The notes below the pieces were generated by a model that was given only the letters and a program-made list of their open reading frames with translations, searched no databases and was not told the DNA's origin. From Candidatus Kapaibacterium sp. (GTDB lineage: Bacteria; Bacteroidota; Ignavibacteria; Kapaibacteriales; UBA961): 9,383 bases of DNA. Position numbers and translations under genes: made by a program. Below are positions 1-6,625 of this stretch, piece by piece. Each line of letters starts with the position of its first letter. Positions within the stretch are counted from its first letter, which is position 1. The DNA is taken from NCBI GenBank assembly GCA_023259575.1, contig JALRHN010000081.1, positions 1-9,383 on the forward strand, read 5' to 3'.

Positions 1-291
1 AGAATCATGAATGGGTAATTTCAGGCGAGCTATAAAAAAGACATACATAGGAATGATACAAGCTATGGCAATGCCAAATAGAATGGAGTACAAAATCTCA
101 TTCGAAAATTGCTGATGGGATAATTCTTGCCCGCTATTGAACCCTATAGAAAAGAGCAGATAGATCGAAATGAATGTGGATGTGGTGGATGGAATCGCCA
201 AATCACTCTTGACATACACAGCGAATATCCCAAGGAGAAAAAAAAGGAATGCGGGATTTGTTAAATTTTCTAATACATCAGTGATTTCCAT
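1..291 (-). CDS. sbtA: SbtA-type sodium-dependent bicarbonate permease, N-terminal part (partial)
   Basis: The frame opens with ATG at 289-291 and runs off the left edge, giving 97 residues and no stop. I see three hydrophobic segments: about residues 12-27 (starting NPAFLFFLLG), 39-54 (FISIYLLFSIGF) and 66-88. Between the first two lies KSDLAIP, and after the second GFNSGQEL. This order resembles the N-terminus of SbtA/DUF897 permeases as I recall them (membrane helix, SDLEIP-like link, helix ending in a GFKGG-like motif). Known SbtA proteins are inner-membrane sodium/bicarbonate symporters of roughly 300-370 residues, so most of this one lies outside the window. It is divergent from a LysR regulator, a common arrangement for inorganic-carbon uptake genes. 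A small membrane ORF ends six bases upstream on the same strand, so the two may be co-transcribed. The family assignment is by remembered motif similarity; the substrate is inferred. Confidence 0.8.
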   Translation of the reverse strand, partial: MEITDVLENLTNPAFLFFLLGIFAVYVKSDLAIPSTTSTFISIYLLFSIGFNSGQELSHQQFSNEILYSILFGIAIACIIPMYVFFIARLKLPIHDS

Positions 292-297
292 AATATA

Positions 298-477
298 CTA
301 CTTAATATTTGCTATTTTATCTAAACTGCTATTATGCATAACCTTAAGGAAAAATATTCCCAAAAATATTGCTATCGCTCTACATAAATGTGAATAGAGA
401 ATTGATATATCAGGAGTGAAGGATATGACTGAAAATACTATACCGATAATCAATAATATATAATGTGATGTTTTCAT
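298..477 (-). CDS. Small two-helix membrane protein upstream of sbtA (hypothetical)
   Basis: This 59-residue frame starts at ATG 475-477 and stops with TAG at 298-300, six bases before the sbtA-like start on the same strand. It can be extended to a TTG at 519, but that start seems less likely. No Shine-Dalgarno sequence is visible before either start, as for several other genes here. The protein shows two hydrophobic stretches, about residues 5-20 (HYILLIIGIVFSVISF) and 26-46, joined by a short TPDIS-type turn. It ends in a polar tail with Lys, Asp and Asn. I do not recognise a family. The tight spacing suggests translational coupling with the permease, so it could be an accessory subunit or regulator, but this is inference. 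It may also be a chance ORF in an AT-rich leader, where hydrophobic codons arise easily. Confidence 0.45.
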   Translation of the reverse strand: MKTSHYILLIIGIVFSVISFTPDISILYSHLCRAIAIFLGIFFLKVMHNSSLDKIANIK

Positions 478-519
478 AAAAACATGAATATTTTTAATAA
501 TTATTAACTGATATATCAA
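402..519. repeat. Pair of inverted 12-bp elements, TTGATATATCAG
   Basis: TTGATATATCAG occurs at 402-413 on the plus strand and at 508-519 on the minus strand. Its core TGATATATCA is a perfect 10-bp palindrome. The copies are 106 bp apart centre to centre, close to ten helical turns. One lies between the divergent sbtA-side genes and the LysR gene, the other inside the small membrane ORF. LysR-type regulators bind AT-rich interrupted palindromes in such control regions, often as tetramers on two sites, so these are operator candidates. The region is very AT-rich and chance is not excluded. Confidence 0.35.
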
Positions 520-583
520 AATTCAAGATTCTATATCATATATTTATATTTATTATATCTATCATTTACATAAATTATCCTTT

Positions 584-1507
584 ATGAATTATTCTTTACA
601 TCAATTAAAGATATTTTTAACTGTTATAGAAACCGAAAGCATCACCAAAGCAGCAGAAGTTCTTCATCTAACTCAGCCAGCAATATCTATACAGCTAAAA
701 AATCTCCAAGATCAATTTAATATTCCATTAACAGAAATTATTGGTAGGAAGCTCTATATAACAGACTTTGGAAGAGAAATCGCCGTACATGCTAAAGAAA
801 TACTAGATCAGATGGATGCAATAAAATATAAAACCCTATCTTATCAGGGGCGACTAGCAGGAAAGCTGAAATTGGCTGTGGTTTCTACAGGAAAATATAT
901 CATTCCTTATTTTCTTTCAGAATTTCTTTCTCAGAACTCTTCAATAGAATTAGAAATAGATGTTACAAATAAGAGTAAAGTGATAGAAAAACTAGAGAAC
1001 AATCTAATTGACCTAGCATTGGTTTCTACAATTCCAAAGAATCTGAAAACAGAAGGATTATCTCTCATTAAGAACAAACTGTACTTAGTTGGAAAGGCAG
1101 AGAGTACATTCAGTAAAAAAATTATTGACACACAATTTCTTCAAACGATTCCTTTAATATATAGAGAACAAGGTTCTAGCACTAGATATCTGATGGAACA
1201 ATTTCTAGAATTAAATGGAGTAAAAAACCAAAATACATTAGAATTAACCTCCAATGAAGCTGTCAAACAAGCTTTACTAGCTGGTTTAGGTTTTTCTATT
1301 ATGCCCTTAATAGGTTTAAGAAATGAGATAAGCTCTGGAGAATTAAAGATTATACCCTTAAATAGACTCCCAATAGTAACAGAATGGCAATTAATTTGGT
1401 TGTCTGATAAAAAGCATAGTTTTGTTTCCCAAGCATTTATAGAACATGTAAAAGACAATAAAAAAAGTATAATCGATACATATTTTTCTTGGTATGATAA
1501 TTATTAG
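584..1507 (+). CDS. LysR-family transcriptional regulator (CbbR/RbcR-like)
   Basis: This 307-residue protein has the usual LysR length and layout. An N-terminal winged helix-turn-helix covers about residues 5-62, with the recognition region near 19-39 (SITKAAEVLHLTQPAISIQL). A linker helix follows, then an effector-binding domain from about 92 to 295 with STGKYIIPYFLSEF and the later NEAVKQALLAGLGFSIMP typical of the second half. The HTH resembles CbbR/RbcR/CmpR regulators, which sense metabolites of carbon fixation or CO2 limitation. That fits its position divergent from an SbtA-like bicarbonate permease, the probable target. The ATG at 584 begins just before the HTH as usual; no Shine-Dalgarno sequence is visible (ATTATCCTTT precedes it). 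No convincing terminator follows. LysR membership is secure; the CbbR-like role is inferred from neighbourhood and general similarity. Confidence 0.92.
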   Translation: MNYSLHQLKIFLTVIETESITKAAEVLHLTQPAISIQLKNLQDQFNIPLTEIIGRKLYITDFGREIAVHAKEILDQMDAIKYKTLSYQGRLAGKLKLAVVSTGKYIIPYFLSEFLSQNSSIELEIDVTNKSKVIEKLENNLIDLALVSTIPKNLKTEGLSLIKNKLYLVGKAESTFSKKIIDTQFLQTIPLIYREQGSSTRYLMEQFLELNGVKNQNTLELTSNEAVKQALLAGLGFSIMPLIGLRNEISSGELKIIPLNRLPIVTEWQLIWLSDKKHSFVSQAFIEHVKDNKKSIIDTYFSWYDNY

Positions 1508-1577
1508 TTTTTTTCAGATCATTAAGTTAATATCAGTGTAAGGCCGTCCAATAAAAGCAGAATCAATGTGAACTTCT

Positions 1578-1585
1578 TATTTTTG
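1578..1585 (+). promoter_or_regulatory. Possible pgk promoter -7 box
   Basis: TATTTTTG matches the Bacteroidota -7 consensus TAnnTTTG and lies 46 bases before the pgk start, which would give a leader of about 40 nt. I see no TTTG at the expected -33 position, so support is weak. Confidence 0.3.
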
Positions 1586-1631
1586 CATAAGATTTTTTTA
1601 AGTAGTCTCTTTCATTCAATATTCTTCATAC

Positions 1632-2819
1632 ATGATTAATTCAATACTTAATCTTGACGTTCAATCTAAGATTTGCTTAGTACGAGTGGATTATAATGTA
1701 CCACAAAATGAACAATTAGAAATTACCGATGATAAAAGAATTCGCGAATCGATTCCTACCATAGTTTCTCTGATCTCTCGTGGTGCAAAAGTAGTTTTAA
1801 TGTCTCACTTGGGTAGACCAAAAGGGACATTCAATCTTACATATACATTGGCTCCTATTGCACAACGATTAGGTGAATTACTTAACAAGCATATAATATT
1901 TTCACAAGACTGTATAGGCGATACACCTAAAAATATCATTAATCAGATGTCAGACGGAGATATTGTACTTCTTGAGAATCTTCGTTTTTACAAAGAAGAA
2001 GAAGAAAATTCTCAAGATTTTTCCTCTAAACTTGCAGATTTAGGTGATATATATATCAATGATGCTTTTGGAACAGCACATAGGGCACATGCTTCTACAG
2101 AGGGAATTGCTAAATATTTTACACAGAAAGCTGCTGGTTTTTTGATAGAAAAAGAGTTAGCATATTTAGACAAAGCAATACATTCTCCTAAAAGACCTCT
2201 TATAGCTGTTTTAGGCGGCGCTAAAGTGTCTGGAAAAATTGATGTCATTAATAATTTGCTACCCATTTGTGATCACATTTTGATTGGTGGTGGAATGATG
2301 TTTACATTTCTAAAAGCTATGGGACATCATATTGGTTCTTCAATGGTTGAGAACGATCGTATCGATACTGCTCTTCAATTATTACATCATTCAGAATTTG
2401 CAGAGAAATTACACATACCTACGGATACAATTGTAGCTAGCAAATTTTCTAATGATGCAGATACAATGATTGTAGATTGTAAAGATATACCAGACAATTG
2501 GATGGGACTTGATATTGGCCCAAAAACTATTGAAGAATTTTCAGCATTGTTAAAAAAGGCTGGAACAGTTGTATGGAATGGTCCAATGGGAGTTTTTGAA
2601 ATGCCAAAATTCGAACATGGAACACAATCCATTGCTCAAACATTGGCTTCTATTACCTCTTTAGGAGCAATAACAATTATAGGTGGCGGTGATTCAGCTG
2701 CAGCTATATCAAAATTTGGGCTTGAACACTCAGTTAGCCATGTTTCAACTGGTGGTGGCGCTTCATTAGAATTCTTGGAAGGAAAGATTTTACCAGGAAT
2801 TTTAGCATTAGAAATGTAA
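1632..2819 (+). CDS. pgk: Phosphoglycerate kinase
   Basis: This cytoplasmic enzyme interconverts 1,3-bisphosphoglycerate plus ADP and 3-phosphoglycerate plus ATP in glycolysis, gluconeogenesis and, where present, the Calvin cycle. The 395 residues match the bacterial family length. N-domain substrate motifs are RVDYNVP (18-24; usually RVDFNVP), Arg36, SHLGRP (58-63), ENLRF (115-119, Arg118) and TAHRAHAS (148-155, Arg151). C-domain nucleotide motifs are GGAKVSGKI (195-203), GGGMMFTFLKA (219-229), WNGPMGVFE (315-323) and GGGDSAAA (351-358). The C-terminus has STGGGASLEFLEGK. No key residue is missing. The ATG at 1632 has no Shine-Dalgarno sequence. The rhomboid gene starts 18 bases after its stop, so the two are probably co-transcribed. 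Its position next to a CbbR-like regulator is suggestive but does not by itself indicate carbon fixation. Confidence 0.98.
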   Translation: MINSILNLDVQSKICLVRVDYNVPQNEQLEITDDKRIRESIPTIVSLISRGAKVVLMSHLGRPKGTFNLTYTLAPIAQRLGELLNKHIIFSQDCIGDTPKNIINQMSDGDIVLLENLRFYKEEEENSQDFSSKLADLGDIYINDAFGTAHRAHASTEGIAKYFTQKAAGFLIEKELAYLDKAIHSPKRPLIAVLGGAKVSGKIDVINNLLPICDHILIGGGMMFTFLKAMGHHIGSSMVENDRIDTALQLLHHSEFAEKLHIPTDTIVASKFSNDADTMIVDCKDIPDNWMGLDIGPKTIEEFSALLKKAGTVVWNGPMGVFEMPKFEHGTQSIAQTLASITSLGAITIIGGGDSAAAISKFGLEHSVSHVSTGGGASLEFLEGKILPGILALEM

Positions 2820-2837
2820 ATAAACGGAATATTATCT

Positions 2838-3764
2838 ATGTCTTATAATCAGCAAAGTGGATTTGGTGGATTTTCTTTTTTTCCTCCGATGATAAAAATG
2901 CTTTTACTAGTAAATGTTGGTATTTTTCTAACAGATTCTTTGGTACTAGAACTACTTTCTTTTAGAGGAATGTCTTTAGCAGGACTTCTTTCAGAGTACT
3001 TTGCATTACAACCTTTACAAAGTGGATTGTTTTATCCATGGCAATTAATAAGCTATCAGTTTTTGCATGCAGGATTTTCACATATATTTTTTAATCTCTT
3101 TGCTTTATGGATGTTTGGTGCTGAACTAGAACAAGTAATGGGAAGCAGAAGATTTATTGTGTTCTATTTATTGTCTGGAATCGGGGGAGGTATTGTTCAT
3201 TTAGGTATGCAATTATTACCTGGAATGGAAGGTGCGCCTACAGTTGGAGCATCAGGTGCAATCATGGGAGTTCTTTTAGCATTTGGATTTACTTTTCCAG
3301 ATAGGCCAATAATGATGTTTCCATTATTTATACCTATTCCAGCTAAGATTTTTGTACTAATTTATGCAAGTATAGATTTATTTTCAGGATTATTTAGTAC
3401 TAGCTCTGGAATAGCGCATTTTGCCCATTTAGGAGGAGCTTTTTTTGGATATTTTCTCATGAAACATGGAGATGATTTACATATATTTAGTGCTGCAGAT
3501 AGATTATTTAATATATTTTCATCTAAAAAGTCTAGTTCAAAAAGAAATATTATTCAATTCCCTAGGCCTCATGCTAACATAGAAATAATTCCAGATTCAA
3601 AATCAAAGCCAGAAAAGAAGTCCACTGGATTGTATTTTGAAGGAAAAGAAATAACTTCCGAGGAAATAGATATTATTCTAGAAAAAATTACAGCGAAAGG
3701 ATTTAGTAATCTTACAGATAGAGAAAAAAAGATGCTATATGAAGTATCAAAAACAATAGATTAG
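2838..3764 (+). CDS. Rhomboid-family intramembrane serine protease
   Basis: Rhomboids cut transmembrane substrates within the membrane using a Ser-His dyad. This 308-residue protein has a hydrophobic core at about residues 18-210. Visible motifs are HIFFN (82-86, oxyanion-hole His and Asn), the nucleophile motif GASGA (137-141, Ser139) and AHFAHLGG (193-200, catalytic His197). GxxxG-type packing follows in GGAFFGYFL. After the membrane domain comes a polar cytosolic linker (about 228-262) and a small C-terminal region of about 45 residues (ending DREKKMLYEVSK). It resembles the conserved tail of many Bacteroidota rhomboids. All catalytic residues are present, so an active protease is expected; the substrate is unknown. 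The start 18 bases after pgk points to one transcript, with ispG 73 bases further on. No Shine-Dalgarno sequence is visible. Confidence 0.95.
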   Translation: MSYNQQSGFGGFSFFPPMIKMLLLVNVGIFLTDSLVLELLSFRGMSLAGLLSEYFALQPLQSGLFYPWQLISYQFLHAGFSHIFFNLFALWMFGAELEQVMGSRRFIVFYLLSGIGGGIVHLGMQLLPGMEGAPTVGASGAIMGVLLAFGFTFPDRPIMMFPLFIPIPAKIFVLIYASIDLFSGLFSTSSGIAHFAHLGGAFFGYFLMKHGDDLHIFSAADRLFNIFSSKKSSSKRNIIQFPRPHANIEIIPDSKSKPEKKSTGLYFEGKEITSEEIDIILEKITAKGFSNLTDREKKMLYEVSKTID

Positions 3765-3837
3765 TCTTTTTTCTGGAACAATTTTTTCTGCATATTAGTT
3801 GTGATCATAACATATACTTTAATTATCGAGATAAAAA

Positions 3838-4953
3838 GTGAATATACCAATCTTAAATAATGATAATCAACAAGCATATGCTACTCGACCTTTTAGAAGA
3901 AGAGTTAGCAGACAAGTTATGGTAGGTAATGTTCCTATTGGGGGCAATGCTGCAATCAGTGTACAAACCATGACAAAAACCAAAACTTCTGATATAGAAG
4001 CAACTGTAGCACAAATTCTTCGTTGTCAAGAAGCTGGTGTTGATATTGTTCGTATCACAGTTAATGATTGGGCTGCAGCAGAAGCTATAGGAGAAATCGT
4101 AAAAAGAGTTTCTGTTCCTATTGTCTCCGATATACATTTTAATCATGTGTTTGCTTTAAAAGCCATTGAAGGTGGCGTTGCTAAAGTAAGAATTAATCCT
4201 GGGAATATTGGTTCTAAAGAAAGGATCAAAGAAGTTCTTACCAAAGCAAAAGAACGTGGAATTCCAATACGTGTAGGAGTTAATTCTGGATCATTAGAAG
4301 AAGATATTCTTGCTAAATACGGTTATCCTACTCCTGAAGCATTATTTGAGAGTGCCATGCGCCATGCTGAAATAGCAGCAGATTATGGCTTTGATGATGT
4401 CATCATATCTGTAAAATCAACTGATGTTCGATTAATGATCGAAGCATATAGAATGATTGCAGAAAAAACAGATTTTCCATTGCACTTAGGTGTTACAGAA
4501 GCTGGAACTACTCGTGTAGGTACGATAAAATCCTCTGTTGGTATTGGAACATTATTGGCAGAAGGTATTGGTGATACAATTAGAGTTTCCTTAACCGATG
4601 AACCCGAAAAAGAAGTAGAAGTAGGAAAAGAAATCCTACGTTCTTTAGGTTTAACTCAAAGAAGTATCGAAATTATATCTTGTCCTACCTGTGGAAGATT
4701 AGAAGTAGATTTATTCAAGATTACTGGGGAAATTGAAGAACGCCTAAAAGGCATTAAAAAACCAGTCAAAATTGCCCTCCTTGGTTGTGTTGTCAATGGT
4801 CCTGGAGAAGCCAGTGAAGCAGACATAGGCATAGCGGCCGGAAAAGGCGTTGGAATCCTGTATAGAAAAGGTGAAGTTGTTCGCAGAGTAAAAGAAGAAG
4901 AAATAATTGATGCTGTTGTAGAAGAAGTAATGAACTTTACTCCAACAGAATAA
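3838..4953 (+). CDS. ispG: 4-hydroxy-3-methylbut-2-enyl-diphosphate synthase (flavodoxin/ferredoxin-dependent), GcpE
   Basis: IspG converts 2-C-methylerythritol 2,4-cyclodiphosphate to HMBPP, the penultimate step of the MEP isoprenoid pathway, using a [4Fe-4S] cluster. The 371 residues correspond to the short two-domain bacterial type (E. coli about 372), not the long form with an insert domain. The TIM-barrel part holds VGNVPIGG (29-36), VQTMT (42-46), SDIHFN (97-102) and RINPGNIG (118-125). The C-terminal cluster domain has CPTCGR (Cys282, Cys285) and GCVVNGPGE (Cys317, Glu324), so all three cysteines and the fourth ligand Glu are present. The start is GTG at 3838. A later ATG at codon 28 would cut into the conserved RQVMVGNVPIGG region, so GTG is preferred. 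It lies in the same direction as pgk and the rhomboid gene and may be transcribed with them. A terminator follows at 5065-5095. Confidence 0.98.
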   Translation: MNIPILNNDNQQAYATRPFRRRVSRQVMVGNVPIGGNAAISVQTMTKTKTSDIEATVAQILRCQEAGVDIVRITVNDWAAAEAIGEIVKRVSVPIVSDIHFNHVFALKAIEGGVAKVRINPGNIGSKERIKEVLTKAKERGIPIRVGVNSGSLEEDILAKYGYPTPEALFESAMRHAEIAADYGFDDVIISVKSTDVRLMIEAYRMIAEKTDFPLHLGVTEAGTTRVGTIKSSVGIGTLLAEGIGDTIRVSLTDEPEKEVEVGKEILRSLGLTQRSIEIISCPTCGRLEVDLFKITGEIEERLKGIKKPVKIALLGCVVNGPGEASEADIGIAAGKGVGILYRKGEVVRRVKEEEIIDAVVEEVMNFTPTE

Positions 4954-4982
4954 TACTTAATTACTACTTATTATTTTATTTC

Positions 4983-5013
4983 TTGTCTGTATTCTGTCTA
5001 AGGCTTATATTTG
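4983..5013 (+). promoter_or_regulatory. Bacteroidota-type promoter before hairpin cluster
   Basis: TTG at 4983-4985, a 20-base spacer and TATATTTG at 5006-5013 match the Bacteroidota pattern TTTG-N19-21-TAnnTTTG, with the -7 box perfect. Transcription would start near 5019-5021, immediately before three hairpins and a terminator, with no ORF to express. The fit supports a small RNA gene rather than only an ispG 3' end. Confidence 0.5.
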
Positions 5014-5019
5014 CATTCG

Positions 5020-5095
5020 AGTTGAGTGGCTATCTCTCCCCTGAGAGCCGCGCGAGATGCTCGCACCTGGAATTCTTAATTCCGGGTATTTTTTT
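5020..5095 (+). ncRNA. Candidate small structured RNA of about 76 nt
   Basis: Between ispG and purM lies a GC-richer stretch that can fold into three hairpins in tandem. The first is GGCT-AT-CTC / GAG-AGCC with loop TCCCCT (5028-5049). The second is GCGAG-ATG-CTCGC (5052-5064). The third is the 10-bp terminator stem at 5065-5087 followed by a T run. A consensus-like promoter lies directly upstream, with a predicted start near 5020. No ORF of note is present. I do not recognise a known family: it lacks the SRP core, and only its CTGAGAG and ACCTGG pieces recall a TPP riboswitch. The alternative is that it is simply a structured 3' end of the ispG transcript. Confidence 0.45.
5065..5095 (+). 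terminator. Intrinsic terminator downstream of ispG / candidate sRNA
   Basis: ACCTGGAATT (5065-5074), loop CTT and AATTCCGGGT (5078-5087) form a 10-bp stem with one T-G wobble, followed by seven T at 5089-5095. On the minus strand no T run follows the stem, so it serves rightward transcription and does not obviously end purM. Confidence 0.88.
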
Positions 5096-5117
5096 GTCTA
5101 TACATTATTAGCCCACA

Positions 5118-6110
5118 TTATTTTGCAGATAATTGGCCTATAACTTTAGGTGTATAAGCAGAGCAAGTGGAAAGAATATGATCTACTTTATCAGGGGCAA
5201 CAGCTACAATCATACCGATTCCAAGATTAAATGCCTTGCGCATTTCTTCTTCAGGAATATCACCTGCATGTTGAATCATAGAATAAATTGCAGGTCTATC
5301 CCATGCATTCCAGTTGATACTTAGTTCTAAATCTTGAGGAACTATTCTTTTGGTATTTCCAATAATTCCACCACCTGTAATATGTGACAATCCTTTGATA
5401 TCACCTTGCTGAATGAGTGGCAATAATGTTTGGGCATAAGAAATATGAACTGCTAATAGAGCTTCACCTATACTCATTCCTAATTCATCTATATATTGAT
5501 TAACAGTATATCTAGGAAAAAGTGCTGCTCTAGCTAATGAATATCCATTTGTATGTAATCCACTTGATGCCAATCCAACAAGAATATCACCAGAATTCAG
5601 ATCTTTATGTGGAAGAATCTTTGCTTTATCTACAACTCCAACAATAGTACCAGCAATATCATATTCACCACTTGCATACATAGATGGCATCTCTGCAGTT
5701 TCGCCACCAATAAGTGCACATCCATTTTGCTCGCAAGCAATTGCTACACCTTTTATAACATCAGCAGCAACTCCAGAATCCAAAGTTCCTGTTGCAAAAT
5801 AATCTAAAAAGAATAGTGATTTAGCACCACAAGCTAGAATATCATTAACACAATGGTTTACTAGATCCTGTCCAATTGTATCATGTTTTCCAGTTAAAAA
5901 AGCAATTTTAAGCTTAGTACCAACTCCATCAGCACTAGCTACAAGGACTGGATGTTCTAAATCAGGAAATCTACCATCATACAAGCCACCAAATAAGCCA
6001 ATATCCGTTAATACTGCAGGAGAAAAAGTTCTACGAATATATGGCTTGATCTTATCTACTGTCTCTTCACCAGATTCAATATTAACACCAGCTGATTGAT
6101 ATGTAAGCAT
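5118..6110 (-). CDS. purM: Phosphoribosylformylglycinamidine cyclo-ligase (AIR synthetase)
   Basis: PurM closes the imidazole ring, turning FGAM and ATP into AIR in step five of purine synthesis in the cytoplasm. The 330 residues are near the family length (about 345). Motifs are ASADGVGTKLKIA (58-70, the glycine-rich ATP and substrate loop), GGETAEMP (135-142), SSGLHTNGYSLAR (182-194), HITGGGIIGN (243-252) and FNLGIGM (294-300). These define the PurM N- and C-domains with nothing missing. The ATG at 6108-6110 fits the family start, MLTYQSAGVN, with a weak AGG seven bases upstream. Its start lies only 26 bases beyond the rplS terminator, so it needs readthrough, a promoter overlapping that hairpin, or a nearly leaderless start from TATATTTA (6126-6119). 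No terminator for it is visible before ispG's convergent end. Confidence 0.97.
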   Translation of the reverse strand: MLTYQSAGVNIESGEETVDKIKPYIRRTFSPAVLTDIGLFGGLYDGRFPDLEHPVLVASADGVGTKLKIAFLTGKHDTIGQDLVNHCVNDILACGAKSLFFLDYFATGTLDSGVAADVIKGVAIACEQNGCALIGGETAEMPSMYASGEYDIAGTIVGVVDKAKILPHKDLNSGDILVGLASSGLHTNGYSLARAALFPRYTVNQYIDELGMSIGEALLAVHISYAQTLLPLIQQGDIKGLSHITGGGIIGNTKRIVPQDLELSINWNAWDRPAIYSMIQHAGDIPEEEMRKAFNLGIGMIVAVAPDKVDHILSTCSAYTPKVIGQLSAK

Positions 6111-6136
6111 GATTTACCTAAATATACACTGTACAT

Positions 6137-6171
6137 AAAAAAAGGCAGGCACATAAAATTGAGTACCTGCC
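6137..6171 (-). terminator. Intrinsic terminator of rplS
   Basis: Read on the minus strand, GGCAGGTAC (6171-6163), a 10-base loop and GTGCCTGCC (6152-6144) form a 9-bp stem with one wobble, followed by seven T (6143-6137). It lies 34 bases after the rplS stop and 26 bases before the purM start, so it separates ribosomal protein expression from purine synthesis. Confidence 0.9.
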
Positions 6172-6205
6172 AAATATTTCTTCTGAATTCACATTACAGT
6201 AAAAA

Positions 6206-6586
6206 CTATGATGTTTTAGCACGAATCTTACGCTCGCTCATACCACGTAAATAATAAAGCTTTGCTCTACGAACAGAACCACGCTTAATTACTTCAATAC
6301 CTGAAATGATTGGAGAAAATAATGGAAATATACGCTCTACTCCAACACCATTAGAAATTTTACGAACACGGAAAGTAGCATTAATTCCAGAACCACGGCG
6401 AGCTAAAACAATACCTTGGAAATTCTGAACACGCTCTTTTTCACCTTCAATAACACGTACAGCAACTATAACTGTATCGCCTGGACGGAAATCAGGCATT
6501 TCAAATTTCCCTGACTCGTTCTTTACATTACGAATATCAGTAGCGGCCTGAACATATTTTTGCTCTACAAGCAATACTTTAGACAT
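6206..6586 (-). CDS. rplS: 50S ribosomal protein L19
   Basis: L19 sits at the interface of the large and small ribosomal subunits. The 126 residues fit the family (about 115-130). Recognisable blocks are FRPGDTVIVAVRVIEG (33-48), KERVQNFQGIVLARRG (50-65), TFRVRKISNGVGVER (71-85), FPLFSP (87-92) and the basic RRAKLYYLRG (106-115). The ATG at 6584-6586 is preceded by AGGAG six bases away and is certain. A consensus promoter sits 40 bases upstream. In many proteobacteria rplS closes an rpsP-rimM-trmD-rplS operon; here it stands alone with its own promoter and terminator, divergent from ald and ahead of purM. Confidence 0.99.
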   Translation of the reverse strand: MSKVLLVEQKYVQAATDIRNVKNESGKFEMPDFRPGDTVIVAVRVIEGEKERVQNFQGIVLARRGSGINATFRVRKISNGVGVERIFPLFSPIISGIEVIKRGSVRRAKLYYLRGMSERKIRAKTS

Positions 6587-6592
6587 CTTTAT

Positions 6593-6597
6593 CTCCT
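6593..6597 (-). promoter_or_regulatory. rplS ribosome binding site
   Basis: AGGAG on the minus strand, six bases before the ATG, fixes the rplS start. It stands out because lysR, pgk and the rhomboid gene have no such site. Confidence 0.85.
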
Positions 6598-6625
6598 AAT
6601 CACGGAATCTATCTTAAACAGAATT

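Noticed and set aside
170..397. Plus-strand frame of 75 codons over the left region
   Set aside because: It is antisense to the SbtA-like frame and the small ORF, has a mixed charged composition without domain features, and the opposite strand matches a known family.
1508..1577. Terminator after the LysR gene
   Set aside because: A T run follows the stop, but I find no stable stem before it.
2046..2061. TGATATATATATCA palindrome inside pgk as a further operator
   Set aside because: It lies in conserved coding sequence (GDIYIND) and follows from codon choice in AT-rich DNA.
3765..3837. Terminator and promoter between the rhomboid gene and ispG
   Set aside because: T runs are present without a convincing stem, and no box matches TAnnTTTG; TATACTTT is only approximate.
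3853..4146. Minus-strand 97-codon frame inside ispG
   Set aside because: Composition is low-complexity (Ser, Asn, Ile rich) and it is antisense to well-conserved ispG sequence.
5034..5087. TPP riboswitch-like pieces (CTGAGAG and ACCTGG)
   Set aside because: The conserved 3' half (a GCGTAGGGA-like segment) is absent, ACCTGG is part of a terminator stem, and no thiamine gene follows.
5020..5095. SRP 4.5S RNA or tRNA in the hairpin cluster
   Set aside because: No GGAAGGAAGCAGC-like SRP core, and no T-loop TTCGA or cloverleaf spacing.
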